Below are positions 9,082-18,068 of a DNA stretch of 64,000 nt, piece by piece. The translations under genes were made by a program, and so were the position numbers. Position 1 is the stretch's first letter. Each line of letters begins with the position of its first letter. The stretch is from Burkholderia pyrrocinia (GTDB taxonomy: Bacteria; Pseudomonadota; Gammaproteobacteria; Burkholderiales; Burkholderiaceae), in NCBI RefSeq assembly GCF_018417535.1, contig NZ_CP070979.1, positions 930,001 to 994,000 of the forward strand, given 5' to 3'. Below the pieces are notes generated by a model. It was given only the letters and a program-made list of their open reading frames with translations. It made no database searches and was not told where the DNA came from.

Positions 9082-10329
9082 TCATTCGAGCTCGACGCCC
9101 TTGAGCTCGGGAATCAGGAACAGCGTCGCGACCATGTCGAGCACATAGAGGCCGGCGAGCAGCGCGATGGCCGTCTGGAACGAATAGTGCGCGGCCAGTG
9201 AGCCGACCGCGACCGGACCGAAGCCGCCGACCGCGCGGCCGATGTTCCACAGCACGTTCTGCGCGGTCGCGCGCGCGGCGGTCGGATAGCCTTCGGACAT
9301 CAGCGTCCCGTAGCCGCCGACCATCCCGTTGACGAACATCCCCATCAGCGCGCCGGCCCACAGCATCGCCGTCGGGTCCGACAGCCGCGCATACGCGATG
9401 ACCGTTGCGACCGAGCCGAGCTGGTACAGCAGGAACGTCGGCTTGCGCCCGATGCGGTCAGCCAGTTGCCCGAACACCCAGACGCCGATCATCATCCCGA
9501 CGACGGTCGCCGCCGTCCACAGCCCCGACTTCGTCAGCGAAAAGCCCATCTGTTTCGACAGGAAGGTCGGCAGCCAGATCATGATCCCGTAGTAGCCGAA
9601 GTTCTGGACCGAACACAGGATCACGATGCCGAGGCTCGTGCGCGCGGTGCGGCCGTCCGCGACGAGCATGCGGAACGCGTTGGCCTTCGGCTGCGCCGCG
9701 CGCTGCACGAACGCTTCCGGCTCGTGCAGCTTGTTGCGCATGACCCACGCGAGCAGCGCGGGCAGCACGCCGACCAGGAACATGCCGCGCCAGCCGATGC
9801 GGAGCAGCAGGAACGGCGTCAGCAGCGCGGCCAGCAGCACGCCGGCCTGCCAGCCGAGCGCGACGTAGCACGACACGCGTGCTCGCTTGCTCGCCGGCCA
9901 CGCTTCGGCCGCGAGCGCCATGCCGATCCCGAACTCGCCGCCCAGGCCGATGCCCGCGATGGTGCGGTAGACGAGCAGATCCTGGAAGCCGCGCGCGAAC
10001 GCGCACAGGCCGGTGAAGATCGCGAACAGCAGGATCGTCCAGGTCAGCACGCGCACGCGCCCGTAGCGGTCGCTCAGCGCGCCGAACACGATGCCGCCCG
10101 CGACGGCGCCGATCAACGTCCACGTGACCAGCGCGCCGCCCTGCCCGGGCGTCAGTTGCAGCGCCGCGGTGATCGCGGGCAGCATGAAGCCGAGGATCAG
10201 CAGGTCGAAGCCGTCCATCGCATAACCGATCGCCGACCCGGCCAGCGCTTTCCACGCGTACGGGCCGACCTGCTCCACGCGCGGGGCCGACGGGCCGCCG
10301 AGCGCCGAGGATTTGATGTTTGCTGCCAT
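9082..10329 (-). CDS. MFS transporter, sugar/aromatic-acid porter type
   Basis: A 415-residue major facilitator with 12 membrane spans. TM1 carries AMDGFDLLILGFMLP, the loop 2-3 motif is GALSDRYGRVRVL, TM4-5 has TIAGIGLGGEFGIGMALAAE, and the second half repeats the loop motif as GQLADRIGRKP. The DGFD motif and GGEFG are shared by AAHS and sialate/organic-acid carriers, so an organic acid is the most likely cargo. It is probably co-transcribed with the downstream LOG-like gene, which gives no clear hint of the substrate. Confidence 0.8.
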   Translation of the reverse strand: MAANIKSSALGGPSAPRVEQVGPYAWKALAGSAIGYAMDGFDLLILGFMLPAITAALQLTPGQGGALVTWTLIGAVAGGIVFGALSDRYGRVRVLTWTILLFAIFTGLCAFARGFQDLLVYRTIAGIGLGGEFGIGMALAAEAWPASKRARVSCYVALGWQAGVLLAALLTPFLLLRIGWRGMFLVGVLPALLAWVMRNKLHEPEAFVQRAAQPKANAFRMLVADGRTARTSLGIVILCSVQNFGYYGIMIWLPTFLSKQMGFSLTKSGLWTAATVVGMMIGVWVFGQLADRIGRKPTFLLYQLGSVATVIAYARLSDPTAMLWAGALMGMFVNGMVGGYGTLMSEGYPTAARATAQNVLWNIGRAVGGFGPVAVGSLAAHYSFQTAIALLAGLYVLDMVATLFLIPELKGVELE

Positions 10330-10649
10330 GGTGTCCTGCCACGAATGTCCGGCGACATTCTAAGGCCTGTGCCGGCGCGTGACGGGCTGGCGAACGCGCC
10401 GGTACGCGGTGCGGTACCGGCGTGCGTCGGCGCCCGTTCCTGTCCGTCAAGCGCGCGTCGGCGGCGACGGTTCAGGATGCGCCGCACGCCCGCTTCCGGG
10501 ACGGAGAGCGGGAATCGGCGGGCAATGAACGGGAAAGCAGCGATCCGGTGTCGGCGGCAAGGCCGGCGATGTCGCGATCAGACCGGACACCGAACGAAAG
10601 ACATCGTGCCGGCCGGGTGGCGCCGGGTGGCCCTGCGGCGCGGCCGGCA
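10330..10649. other. Gene-free stretch between MFS and hns genes
   Basis: Convergent and antisense reading frames here lack ribosome sites and family features. It probably carries the promoter of the MFS gene near 10330-10400 and the untranslated tail of the hns gene. No repeat or strong hairpin was identified. Confidence 0.4.
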
Positions 10650-10979
10650 TCAGCCCTGATCGTCCCCGGGCCACCAGGTCTTGGCCTCGCGGTCGACGAC
10701 GAGCATGTCGAGATCCCTGCCTTCGAGCCATTTCGGCCGCGGGCCGCGGCCCGACCACGAGCGGCCGGTCGTCGGATCGTAGTACTTGGCAGGCGCCTTG
10801 CGTTTTCGCTGGACGATATAGCCGAGCGCGCTCAGCACTTCCTGCTGCGTAATTCCCAAAAGCGCGACCTGTTCCTTGAAGGCCGCGAGCGCGGCCTGCT
10901 TCTCCTTCTGCTTCGCATCCGACAGCTTGATGTTCAGGTCCCGAAGTTGTGCTTCGAGTTCCTGCAGGGCCTGGGTCAT
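10650..10979 (-). CDS. H-NS family nucleoid-associated protein (Burkholderia type)
   Basis: A 109-residue H-NS-like silencer. The N-terminal half is a coiled-coil oligomerisation region (ELEAQLRDLNIKLSDAKQKE). The C-terminus carries the DNA-binding motif KYYDPTTGRSWSGRGPRPKW, the AT-hook-like RGPRP core seen in betaproteobacterial H-NS proteins. The start was placed at ATG 10979, which has AGAGGAT upstream; an in-frame ATG at 11000 has no ribosome site. It sits at the edge of a 1.1 kb gene-free stretch and the acquired-looking aspartate block, a typical neighbourhood for silencers of transferred DNA. Confidence 0.88.
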   Translation of the reverse strand: MTQALQELEAQLRDLNIKLSDAKQKEKQAALAAFKEQVALLGITQQEVLSALGYIVQRKRKAPAKYYDPTTGRSWSGRGPRPKWLEGRDLDMLVVDREAKTWWPGDDQG

Positions 10980-11343
10980 GTATTCATCCTCTTTGGGCAT
11001 GTTTTGGCAAAAAGCTCCGATGGGCGAACCTACCACGAAGTTCCGCCGATCGGTGCTGTCATATTGGTGAATCGTCTGCCCGAGCCGGCATGGTTTGCGC
11101 GACGCGCACTAAACGACGTCGCGCGTCAAAAACAGACACGGAACGGGCCGGCAACGCGCGGCACGCCGCATGCGAATGCACGGCGAACGGCTGCGGCAAG
11201 TTATGCGCCGCACCATGGCACTGGCGCGGCATGGCGCGAATGATAGCAGTGCTCGGCATCGCGTTGCAGGAGTTGCAGGAGTTGCAGGCCGGAGCCTGAC
11301 CGGCGCGACGTTTGCCGGCCGAGGTCAAGGCCGGCCCGGCGGC

Positions 11344-11428
11344 TTACCGGTCGACGGCGTGGGCGTCCCACGCGATCCGGTCGAACAGCGCGCGGCGCCG
11401 CGTTCAGCGCGGCCGCATGTGCGACGCG
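11344..11428 (-). pseudogene. Remnant of a reverse transcriptase 3' end (second copy of the 19206 gene tail)
   Basis: This segment matches the last ~100 bases of the complete RT gene at 19206-20555 in the same orientation, including its TAA stop (11344-11346 versus 19206-19208). The matching code reads RVAHAAALNAA in both. The copy lacks 14 bases present at 19254-19270, which breaks the frame, and no further RT code follows past about 11430. Weaker similarity continues below the stop (about 11300-11343 versus 19160-19205). It is therefore a dead tail of a related RT gene. Confidence 0.75.
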
Positions 11429-12004
11429 GCTCTGCGACGTTGTGCCTTCAAGCACGAAGTGTCCTGAAAATAACGCATGACCTATCCGTCAGGCCAGGCC
11501 TGCCGGCGGTTTGTCCTTGATGCGAAAAAGCATGGTTTGGCCAAACGGCACGAAGTAAAGCACAAGGTGACCAAAAGAATATTTTCCTTATAATCAATCG
11601 ACTATATGATCATCCTTCAGAAAATCTGCTGGCTCCCATATGGATTGAACAAAGGCTGCGATATTTCGGTGCCTCGAAGCCAGTAAATCGGGGCAAGGAT
11701 CACCCCGGGCAACCCGCTTCGCCTACGAACTCCCCCTTACAGTTTCCTCACTCCCAAGACGCACCGATACGCGTCCCGGCCGCTTGGACAGATCTTCGAT
11801 GCTTTTCACGATTTGCCTGGGCTTAAAACCAGTCACAAGACTACCTCGCATTTCAAGAGGTGCCGCGTGTCTTGAGACTCAAGAGGCCGCTCCACTGGAC
11901 GAGTGCGAATGTCAGCCATCGTGGCCCGGTAAGCGGGATGAACACACCCCCATTGCGGGTCGGGTCGCACAGGGTCTGCGAGCGCATGACCTGACGGACC
12001 TGTA

Positions 12005-12026
12005 GCGCCCCCTGACGGGGGGGCGC
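12005..12026 (-). terminator. GC-rich hairpin downstream of the aspartase gene
   Basis: GCGCCCCC and its complement, separated by TGAC, form a strong hairpin 76 bases past the stop of the aspartase gene. There is no T-run after it on the minus strand, so it may only weakly stop transcription or stabilise the 3' end. Confidence 0.45.
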
Positions 12027-12101
12027 GCCTGGCTCATATGGTGCGTTTCGGATGCGGATTCAACCCGGCTCGACACCAGGCACTTCATACGGTCAGATCG
12101 C

Positions 12102-13529
12102 TTACCGTGTCGGCGGGATATGAAGCAGCGTGGGCTGCGTGAGTACCTCCGGCTTGAGGATCTCGTCGAGTTGCTGCCTGGACAACAGCCCCCGCTCGAG
12201 CACGATGTCATAGACTCGGCCGCCCGACGCATGTGCCTCCATCGCGACGGAGGTCGCGTTGGCATAGCCGATGTACGGATTGAGCGCCGTCACGATGCCG
12301 ATCGAGTTCTCGACCGACGCGCGCAAGCGCTCCGCGTTGGCCGTGATTCCCTTGACACACCGCTCGGCGAGTGTCAAGCAGCCATTGCGCAAGTGGGTCA
12401 CACTCTTGAACAGGCTGTGCGCAATGATCGGCTCGAACGCATTCAACTGGAGCTGTCCGGCCTCGGCCGCGAAACTCACGGTGACATCGTTGCCGATGAC
12501 CTCGAATGCAATCTGGTTCACTACCTCGGGGATAACCGGGTTGACCTTTCCCGGCATGATGCTCGAGCCAGCCTGCATGGGCGGGAGGTTGATCTCTCCC
12601 AGACCCGCGCGTGGGCCGCTGGAGAGCAGACGCAAGTCGTTGCAGGTTTTCGAGAGCTTCACTGCCACGCGCTTGAGCACGCCGGACAACTGAACGAAAG
12701 CGCCACAGTCCTGCGTCGCCTCGACGAGGTTGGGTGCCGTGATCAGCGGAATACCCGTAATCTTCTGGAGATGCTTCAGGACGAGCGGTGCGTAATCGGG
12801 GTGCGCGGTAATGCCCGTTCCGATCGCCGTCGCGCCCATGTTGATTTCGCAGATCAGCAGCGCCGCCTCTCGAAGCCGTTCTTCATCCTCTCCAAGCATC
12901 ACGGCGTAGGTGCCGAACTCCTGACCGAGCGTCATCGGCACCGCATCCTGCAATTGCGTACGCCCCATTTTCAGCACGTCCTTGAACTCCAGCGCCTTGG
13001 CTTCAAAAGCATGCCGCAAAATCTCCATTGCCTCGATGAGACTCAGGATACCGAACCAGGTCGCGACTTTCAGGGCCGACGGGTACACATCGTTGGTGCT
13101 CTGGCCAATGTTGACCTGCTCGTTCGGATGCAAATACTGGTATTCGCCCTTCTTCTTCCCTAACAGTTCGAGCGCGCGGTTGGCGATGACCTCGTTGGCG
13201 TTCATGTTGGTCGAGGTCCCGGCGCCCCCCTGGATCACGTCGACCACAAACTGATCATGCAGCTTGCCTCCCAGCAATTCGGCGCAGGCACCGACGATCG
13301 CGTCACATCGCGCCGTGTCGAGCAGACCCAGCTCGTGATTCGCCAGCGCGGCAGCCTGTTTGATGCAAGCCAGTGCCTTGATCAACTCCGGGTAGACAGA
13401 GATCGGTGAACCGGTTATCGGAAAATTTTCCAGCGCGCGTAGCGTGTGAACGCCATAGTAGGCGTCAGCGGGAACTTCACGATCGCCAAGCAGATCATGT
13501 TCGGTTCTAAAGGAATTTTCGGCAGCCAT
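12102..13529 (-). CDS. aspA: Aspartate ammonia-lyase (aspartase)
   Basis: A 475-residue fumarase/aspartase superfamily enzyme that deaminates L-aspartate to fumarate and ammonia. The superfamily signature GSSIMPGKVNPVIPE lies near residue 320 and carries the flexible SS loop that closes over the substrate. Other blocks are GGAGTSTNMNANEVIANRA near 100 and GQSTNDVYPSALK near 140. The length equals that of known aspartases, and the early TEHDLLGDREVPADAYYGVH is aspartase-like rather than fumarase-like. The ATG at 13529 has GAGGAG seven bases ahead; the ATG at 13535 is too close to it. It is the last gene of the aspartate/asparagine block, receiving aspartate from asparaginase and from the symporter. 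Confidence 0.93.
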   Translation of the reverse strand: MAAENSFRTEHDLLGDREVPADAYYGVHTLRALENFPITGSPISVYPELIKALACIKQAAALANHELGLLDTARCDAIVGACAELLGGKLHDQFVVDVIQGGAGTSTNMNANEVIANRALELLGKKKGEYQYLHPNEQVNIGQSTNDVYPSALKVATWFGILSLIEAMEILRHAFEAKALEFKDVLKMGRTQLQDAVPMTLGQEFGTYAVMLGEDEERLREAALLICEINMGATAIGTGITAHPDYAPLVLKHLQKITGIPLITAPNLVEATQDCGAFVQLSGVLKRVAVKLSKTCNDLRLLSSGPRAGLGEINLPPMQAGSSIMPGKVNPVIPEVVNQIAFEVIGNDVTVSFAAEAGQLQLNAFEPIIAHSLFKSVTHLRNGCLTLAERCVKGITANAERLRASVENSIGIVTALNPYIGYANATSVAMEAHASGGRVYDIVLERGLLSRQQLDEILKPEVLTQPTLLHIPPTR

Positions 13530-13755
13530 GGACATGCTCCTCGAGCGGAAACGGGGTTGATTGGGGTTGAAGACGCCCTTGAACCTTGAGGACGAGAAAA
13601 TATGACGCGATCGCAATGCCAGTTTTTCGTGATTCGCGTCAATTCACGCACATGGCATGGCGGTTTCCGTGAAATCGCCACGCCGCTCCCCTCCTTCATG
13701 GTTTGCGCTGCCCGTTCAGCGTCGGACGCCGTTGAACAGCGCGCACGAGCCGCAA

Positions 13756-14913
13756 TCAAAAGGTGCCGGAGAAGGCCTGCTGGACCTTGCCGGGGTTCGT
13801 TACGCCGTTTGCGATGAGTAACTGAGTCAGCAACCGCGCCTTTTGCGGATTCAGATCAAGCGCGACGACGAAGCCGCGCTTGTCGTCTTCGACCTCCACG
13901 TTCCTGTTGACGAATCCGGACATCACACGCGTCGAGCGGACCACCACGATCCCCTTCTTCGCGGCCCGGTCGAGGGCATCCAGCGCTTCCCTGGACGCAT
14001 CTCCATCGCCCTCGCCCGCCAGCACGATGCCCTTCGCGCCATCGGCAATGGCATGGTCGATCTGGACGCCGTCCATGTTGCTATGCGCATAGACGATTTC
14101 CACGCGCGGCAGGCGGCCATTCGCCGGCAAGCCAAAAGCGTCGCGTGTCGATGCAAGCGCAGGCGCAACGAAACGAATGCTTGCCGGATCGACATAGCCG
14201 ATCACACCTGCGTTCGGCGAAGCAAACGTCTGCACGGCAGTCGTGTTGGTCTTCGTAATCCAGCGCGGCGCGTGAATCTGGTCGTTCATCACCACCATCA
14301 CACCTCTACCTCGCGATTTCGGACTTGCCGCCACTTCCACCGCTTCGTAAAGATTGTTGGGGCCATCCGCGCTGGTCGATCCGCCCGGCCGCATCGACCC
14401 TACAAGTACCACCGGCTTGTCCGAGTGCACAACGTTATGCAGAAAGAATGCCGTTTCTTCCATCGTGTCCGTGCCGTGGGTGATCACGATGCCATCTGCC
14501 TCGTTTCGATCGAAAGCCTCCTGGATCCGGTGCGCAAGCCGGAACCAGATCTCGTCGCTCATATCCTGCGACCCGACATTGGATATCTGCTCGGACCTGA
14601 TGCTTGCGAGTTTTTCAATGCCCGGAACCGCCCGAACCAGTTCCTGGCCCTTGACGTTTCCCGAGTTGTAGCCAATAGCTGAACGCGGATCGACTGTGCC
14701 GGCAATGGTGCCGCCGGTTGCAAGGACAAGGATCCGCGCCGATCCGGCTGCCGGACTTGCCGCCGCAGGGGCTGTCGCGTTTTCCGGTGTTGTATCCGCA
14801 GCCCACACGCCAGCGCCGCTCAAGGAACAGGCGCATACGAGAAGCGCAGCGGCAACCGTTGTGCGCGACCTGCGCAGACAGCCGGCTTGCCGAAGGGTAG
14901 TCTTGATCTTCAT
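13756..14913 (-). CDS. ansB: Type II (periplasmic) L-asparaginase
   Basis: A 385-residue asparaginase with a long signal peptide (hydrophobic TVAAALLVCACSLSGAGVWA, likely cut after AWAA-type residues near 38). Both catalytic threonine motifs are present: ILVLATGGTIAGT and IVITHGTDTMEETAFFL. The enzyme hydrolyses asparagine to aspartate and ammonia in the periplasm, after which the nearby symporter could import aspartate. AGGAG lies eight bases before the ATG at 14913. The stretch between the signal peptide and the catalytic domain is rich in Ala and Pro (ENATAPAAASPAAGS), probably a linker. Glutaminase side activity is possible. Confidence 0.92.
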   Translation of the reverse strand: MKIKTTLRQAGCLRRSRTTVAAALLVCACSLSGAGVWAADTTPENATAPAAASPAAGSARILVLATGGTIAGTVDPRSAIGYNSGNVKGQELVRAVPGIEKLASIRSEQISNVGSQDMSDEIWFRLAHRIQEAFDRNEADGIVITHGTDTMEETAFFLHNVVHSDKPVVLVGSMRPGGSTSADGPNNLYEAVEVAASPKSRGRGVMVVMNDQIHAPRWITKTNTTAVQTFASPNAGVIGYVDPASIRFVAPALASTRDAFGLPANGRLPRVEIVYAHSNMDGVQIDHAIADGAKGIVLAGEGDGDASREALDALDRAAKKGIVVVRSTRVMSGFVNRNVEVEDDKRGFVVALDLNPQKARLLTQLLIANGVTNPGKVQQAFSGTF

Positions 14914-15102
14914 ATTCAGTCTCCTGAAGGGATTTGACAGCACAAGGAATGACGTCGCCTGTCAATGTCATTACGCAGTACTACTTTTATACCGGGTCCA
15001 CGTTCCATTCGTTATGTTCGGCGAAGGTCGATTGACCCACGTGGCTGCCCAATATGACCGCCGAACATCCGTACCCTACGTTCGCTGTGTCTGCCGCGTC
15101 AG

Positions 15103-16602
15103 TCAGCGAGACTGATCGGGTCGGCCTGCTGACCGGGTAACCGGCCGCTCCGCTGCCGCGGTCGCCAGGGCGACGCATTGCCGTGCGAGAACATCGGTCG
15201 GATCGACAAGACTGACCCGTGTGCCTGTCCTTCCCACGAAGCTGCTCTGCGGCAGTAACAGCGGCAGTTCGGTACATCCCAGGACGATGACTTCGACGCC
15301 TTCCGCAATGAGCCCGTCAATGGCAGCGGAGATATCGTCGATGCAACGTCCGGTGGTAAATCCCGCTTTCACCCCTTCCATGCCGTAGATCGCTTCCATC
15401 ACCCGTGCCTGCAATTCCACCCCAGGCACGATTTGCCGCAACCCTTCCGATTCCAGGGCTTTCTCGTAGACGTTGCTTGCGATCGTCCCCGAGGTTGCCA
15501 GCACGCCAACGCAGGAAATCAGCGGAAACCTCTCCCGGAGATGGCGAACCGTAACGGTCAGCATATTGACGATCGGGATGCCCAGATACGGCTGAATGCG
15601 TTCGACAAATGCATGGGCGGTATTACATGGAATGGCGATGATGTCCGCGTCGCCCGACTCGAGCTTCTTGCAGGTCGCGTAAAGCGAAATGGTCGGGTCG
15701 GGTCCGTCACCGACAAGGTTTTCCGTGCGGTCGGGAATCTGGGGATTCTGTTCGATCAGAAGCCTGATATGGTCCTGGTCGCAATTGGCCGGCGTGTTGC
15801 GTACGATCTTCTGCATGAAGTCCACCGTCGCCGCCGGCCCGACGCCACCGACTACACCCACTTTGAAAATGGATTCGGGCAAACCGTAATTGCCCGCTAT
15901 CACGTACTGCGCGTATGCAAGATTCGAATCGATCAGCGGCACGCGAAACGGGCCCATTTCCTCTGCCACGAGCGCAATTTCCGTCAGGCCCGGCACAATG
16001 ATATTTGCGCCTTGCTCGATGAGGTCCTCGCACGCGTCGCGCAGCAGCGCGACAGGCCGGCCACACAGGTTGCCGCTCTTGACGCCGTCGGCGCCGTAGA
16101 CAGCTTCGGTGACGAGATCGATACCGTCACGTGGGCGGGGGTAAATAACCTCGAATTCCGGCGCCGCGAAATACTTTTCAAAGAGCCCTTTTCGACGGGA
16201 GTAGTCCGAGGTCAACACGCCGATTCGCCGGGCAGCCGGAAACTTCCTTCGAACATGGCTGCGAACGGCTTCCACCATATCGACGATCTGCAACGGCGAG
16301 TTGGCCTTCAGTTCATCGATAAACGTGTGACTGATGAAGCACGGGAGTACCACGGTCGTCACGCCGCGCTTCTCGAAGCCGCGGATCATGTCGAAAATGT
16401 ACAGCTTCCGTTGAGTCGTCGCTTCGCCACCACTGGCGGCCCCTCGAAAGGGATGCTGCTCGAAAATGACGTCGACGTGTTCCGCATCGCTCGATGCAGG
16501 CGTCGATTTGACGAGCTTGAAAAAGACATCCGCGCTTGCCAGTGGACCCAGGCCGCCCACCACGCCGAACTTTTTCCCGCTCAGCACGCTTGCGCCGATC
16601 AT
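15103..16602 (-). CDS. Tandem aspartate/glutamate racemase fusion with one degenerate half
   Basis: A 499-residue protein, about twice the normal racemase length, made of two homologous Asp/Glu racemase domains (residues about 10-240 and 245-480). Each begins with a glycine-rich loop: FGVVGGLGPLASADVF and VGVVGGVGPAATVDFM. The second half has both catalytic cysteines, Cys326 in AIPCNTAHAF and Cys443 in VLGCTELPLL. The first half keeps only Cys88 (LPCFISHTF); the second position is Leu206 in VPGLTEIAL. The ATG at 16602 overlaps the symporter stop (ATGA), so the two are translationally coupled. It probably interconverts D- and L-aspartate, feeding aspartase; the first half may be regulatory. 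Confidence 0.87.
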   Translation of the reverse strand: MIGASVLSGKKFGVVGGLGPLASADVFFKLVKSTPASSDAEHVDVIFEQHPFRGAASGGEATTQRKLYIFDMIRGFEKRGVTTVVLPCFISHTFIDELKANSPLQIVDMVEAVRSHVRRKFPAARRIGVLTSDYSRRKGLFEKYFAAPEFEVIYPRPRDGIDLVTEAVYGADGVKSGNLCGRPVALLRDACEDLIEQGANIIVPGLTEIALVAEEMGPFRVPLIDSNLAYAQYVIAGNYGLPESIFKVGVVGGVGPAATVDFMQKIVRNTPANCDQDHIRLLIEQNPQIPDRTENLVGDGPDPTISLYATCKKLESGDADIIAIPCNTAHAFVERIQPYLGIPIVNMLTVTVRHLRERFPLISCVGVLATSGTIASNVYEKALESEGLRQIVPGVELQARVMEAIYGMEGVKAGFTTGRCIDDISAAIDGLIAEGVEVIVLGCTELPLLLPQSSFVGRTGTRVSLVDPTDVLARQCVALATAAAERPVTRSAGRPDQSR

Positions 16603-17894
16603 TTCGTTTCGCCCTGCAATTGGCCCAAGGCAACGCTGTTCTCTCCATCGTTCTGCCTGGCGAGCCGCTTCAACTCCCACTTGGCAATGACGGCCGTCGA
16701 GATACTGTTGCCAATCACGTTCGTGGCGGTTCGCCCCATATCGAGAATCTGATCGATGGCGAGAATCAGCACCACGCCGGACGGCGGCAGATGAAACATC
16801 GGTGCAACTGCGGCGACCACCACCACGGAACCTCTTGCGACGCCGGCCATTCCCTTGCTGCTCAACATCAGGACGAGCAACATCACGATTTGCGTGCCGA
16901 TCGGCATGTCGATGCCGAATGCCTGCGCGATAAAAATCGCGGCAAACGCCTGGTACATCATCGATCCGTCGAGATTGAACGCGTAGCCGAGCGGCAACGT
17001 AAAACCGACGACCTTCTTGTCGATACCGAACGCCTCAAGCTTCTCGGTCAGACGCGGATAAGCGGCCTCGCTGCTCGCGGTCGAAAAGGCGAGCATCGCG
17101 GGTTCACGGACAGCTCGCAGCAACTTCCAGATCGATTTTCCCAAAAAGACGTGACCGACGGCGACGAGGGCGACCCACAGCAGGACGAGACCGACGTAGA
17201 AGCTGCCGACGAGCTTGCCGTACGTGGTCAGCACATCCAGGCCGTTCACCGTGATCGCGGATGCGAGGGCGCCGAATACACCGACGGGAGCGAGCCGCAT
17301 CACATAGTCGGTCAGCTTCAGCATTGCAGGGACGAGCGCATCGATGCCGGCGATCAGCGGTGTGACACGCGGATCCTTTTTGATGGCACTCAGAACGACG
17401 CCGAACAGGACGGAAAAGACCAGGATTTGCAGGATGTCATTTCGAGCCATCGCATCGATGATGCTGGAAGGAAACGCATGCGTGACGAAGTCCTTGAAAT
17501 TCAGGCCCGCGGTGTTGAGACCGGTTGCCACATCGGAACTGGTCTGCGTCATATGCAGACCCGCGCCGGGCTGCAGCGCATTCGCAAGGACGAGGCCAAG
17601 CGCGAGCGAGAAAAGCGACGCGCACACGAACCATCCCACCGACCTGAACCCGATTCTGCGCACGTCGCTCGTTCCTTCCATGCCGGCGAGCCCGGACACC
17701 AGAGTGGCGAAGACGAGCGGCGCGATAATCATCTTCACGAGGCGCAGGAAGATATCCGTGATGATCGAGAAGTACCCTGCGATTGTCTTGGCTTCTGCAG
17801 CACCGGCGACACTCCGATGGCACACGTAACCGACGACGACGCCGAGCACCATGCCAGCCAGAATATATAAAGTCAGGCGATTTTTCATTTCCAT
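16599..17894 (-). CDS. Dicarboxylate/amino acid:cation symporter (DAACS family)
   Basis: A 431-residue carrier of the GltP/DctA family with eight membrane helices and two re-entrant hairpins. The signatures are AFSTASSEAAYPRL in the first hairpin, LGYAFNLDGSMMYQAFAAIF in TM7, the second-hairpin run SSKGMAGVARGS, and DMGRTATNVIGNS in TM8. It probably brings in aspartate, glutamate or C4-dicarboxylates with protons or sodium. It heads the block on the minus strand and overlaps the racemase gene by four bases. The start could be 17894 or 17888. In context, aspartate uptake is the most economical role. Confidence 0.88.
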   Translation of the reverse strand: MEMKNRLTLYILAGMVLGVVVGYVCHRSVAGAAEAKTIAGYFSIITDIFLRLVKMIIAPLVFATLVSGLAGMEGTSDVRRIGFRSVGWFVCASLFSLALGLVLANALQPGAGLHMTQTSSDVATGLNTAGLNFKDFVTHAFPSSIIDAMARNDILQILVFSVLFGVVLSAIKKDPRVTPLIAGIDALVPAMLKLTDYVMRLAPVGVFGALASAITVNGLDVLTTYGKLVGSFYVGLVLLWVALVAVGHVFLGKSIWKLLRAVREPAMLAFSTASSEAAYPRLTEKLEAFGIDKKVVGFTLPLGYAFNLDGSMMYQAFAAIFIAQAFGIDMPIGTQIVMLLVLMLSSKGMAGVARGSVVVVAAVAPMFHLPPSGVVLILAIDQILDMGRTATNVIGNSISTAVIAKWELKRLARQNDGENSVALGQLQGETK

Positions 17895-18068
17895 CAGTCC
17901 GAGGAATGCGCACAAGGTCTGACGTGACCGCTGTACGCTGGCAGGAGGCAAAAACGTCGTCAGCGGGCGACGTTTCTGTGTATGGGACGGATGATAGAGA
18001 CGATCAAAAAAAGCTCGATGCGGGTCCTGCATGGGGATATGCGAACCTCACATAACGCGGGATAACCC

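Larger units (their letters stand above)
11001..12101. other. 1.1 kb gene-free stretch holding an RT-tail remnant, short repeats and a palindrome
   Basis: No convincing gene is present. Noted parts: a triple GTTGCAGGA-like repeat at about 11263-11290; the reverse transcriptase 3' remnant at 11344-11428; the perfect 12-base palindrome GTTTGGCCAAAC at 11535-11546; and an A/T-rich patch at 11540-11640. A 42-codon frame (11851-11723, minus) beginning MRGSLVTGFKPRQIVKS has unknown status. The stretch from about 11456 onward is less GC-rich than the neighbouring genes, consistent with the left end of acquired DNA. Confidence 0.5.

Noticed and set aside
11456..12101. A possible group II intron or riboswitch in the gene-free stretch
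   Set aside because: No domain V-like hairpin, no intron-encoded protein and no recognised aptamer pattern could be found by eye.
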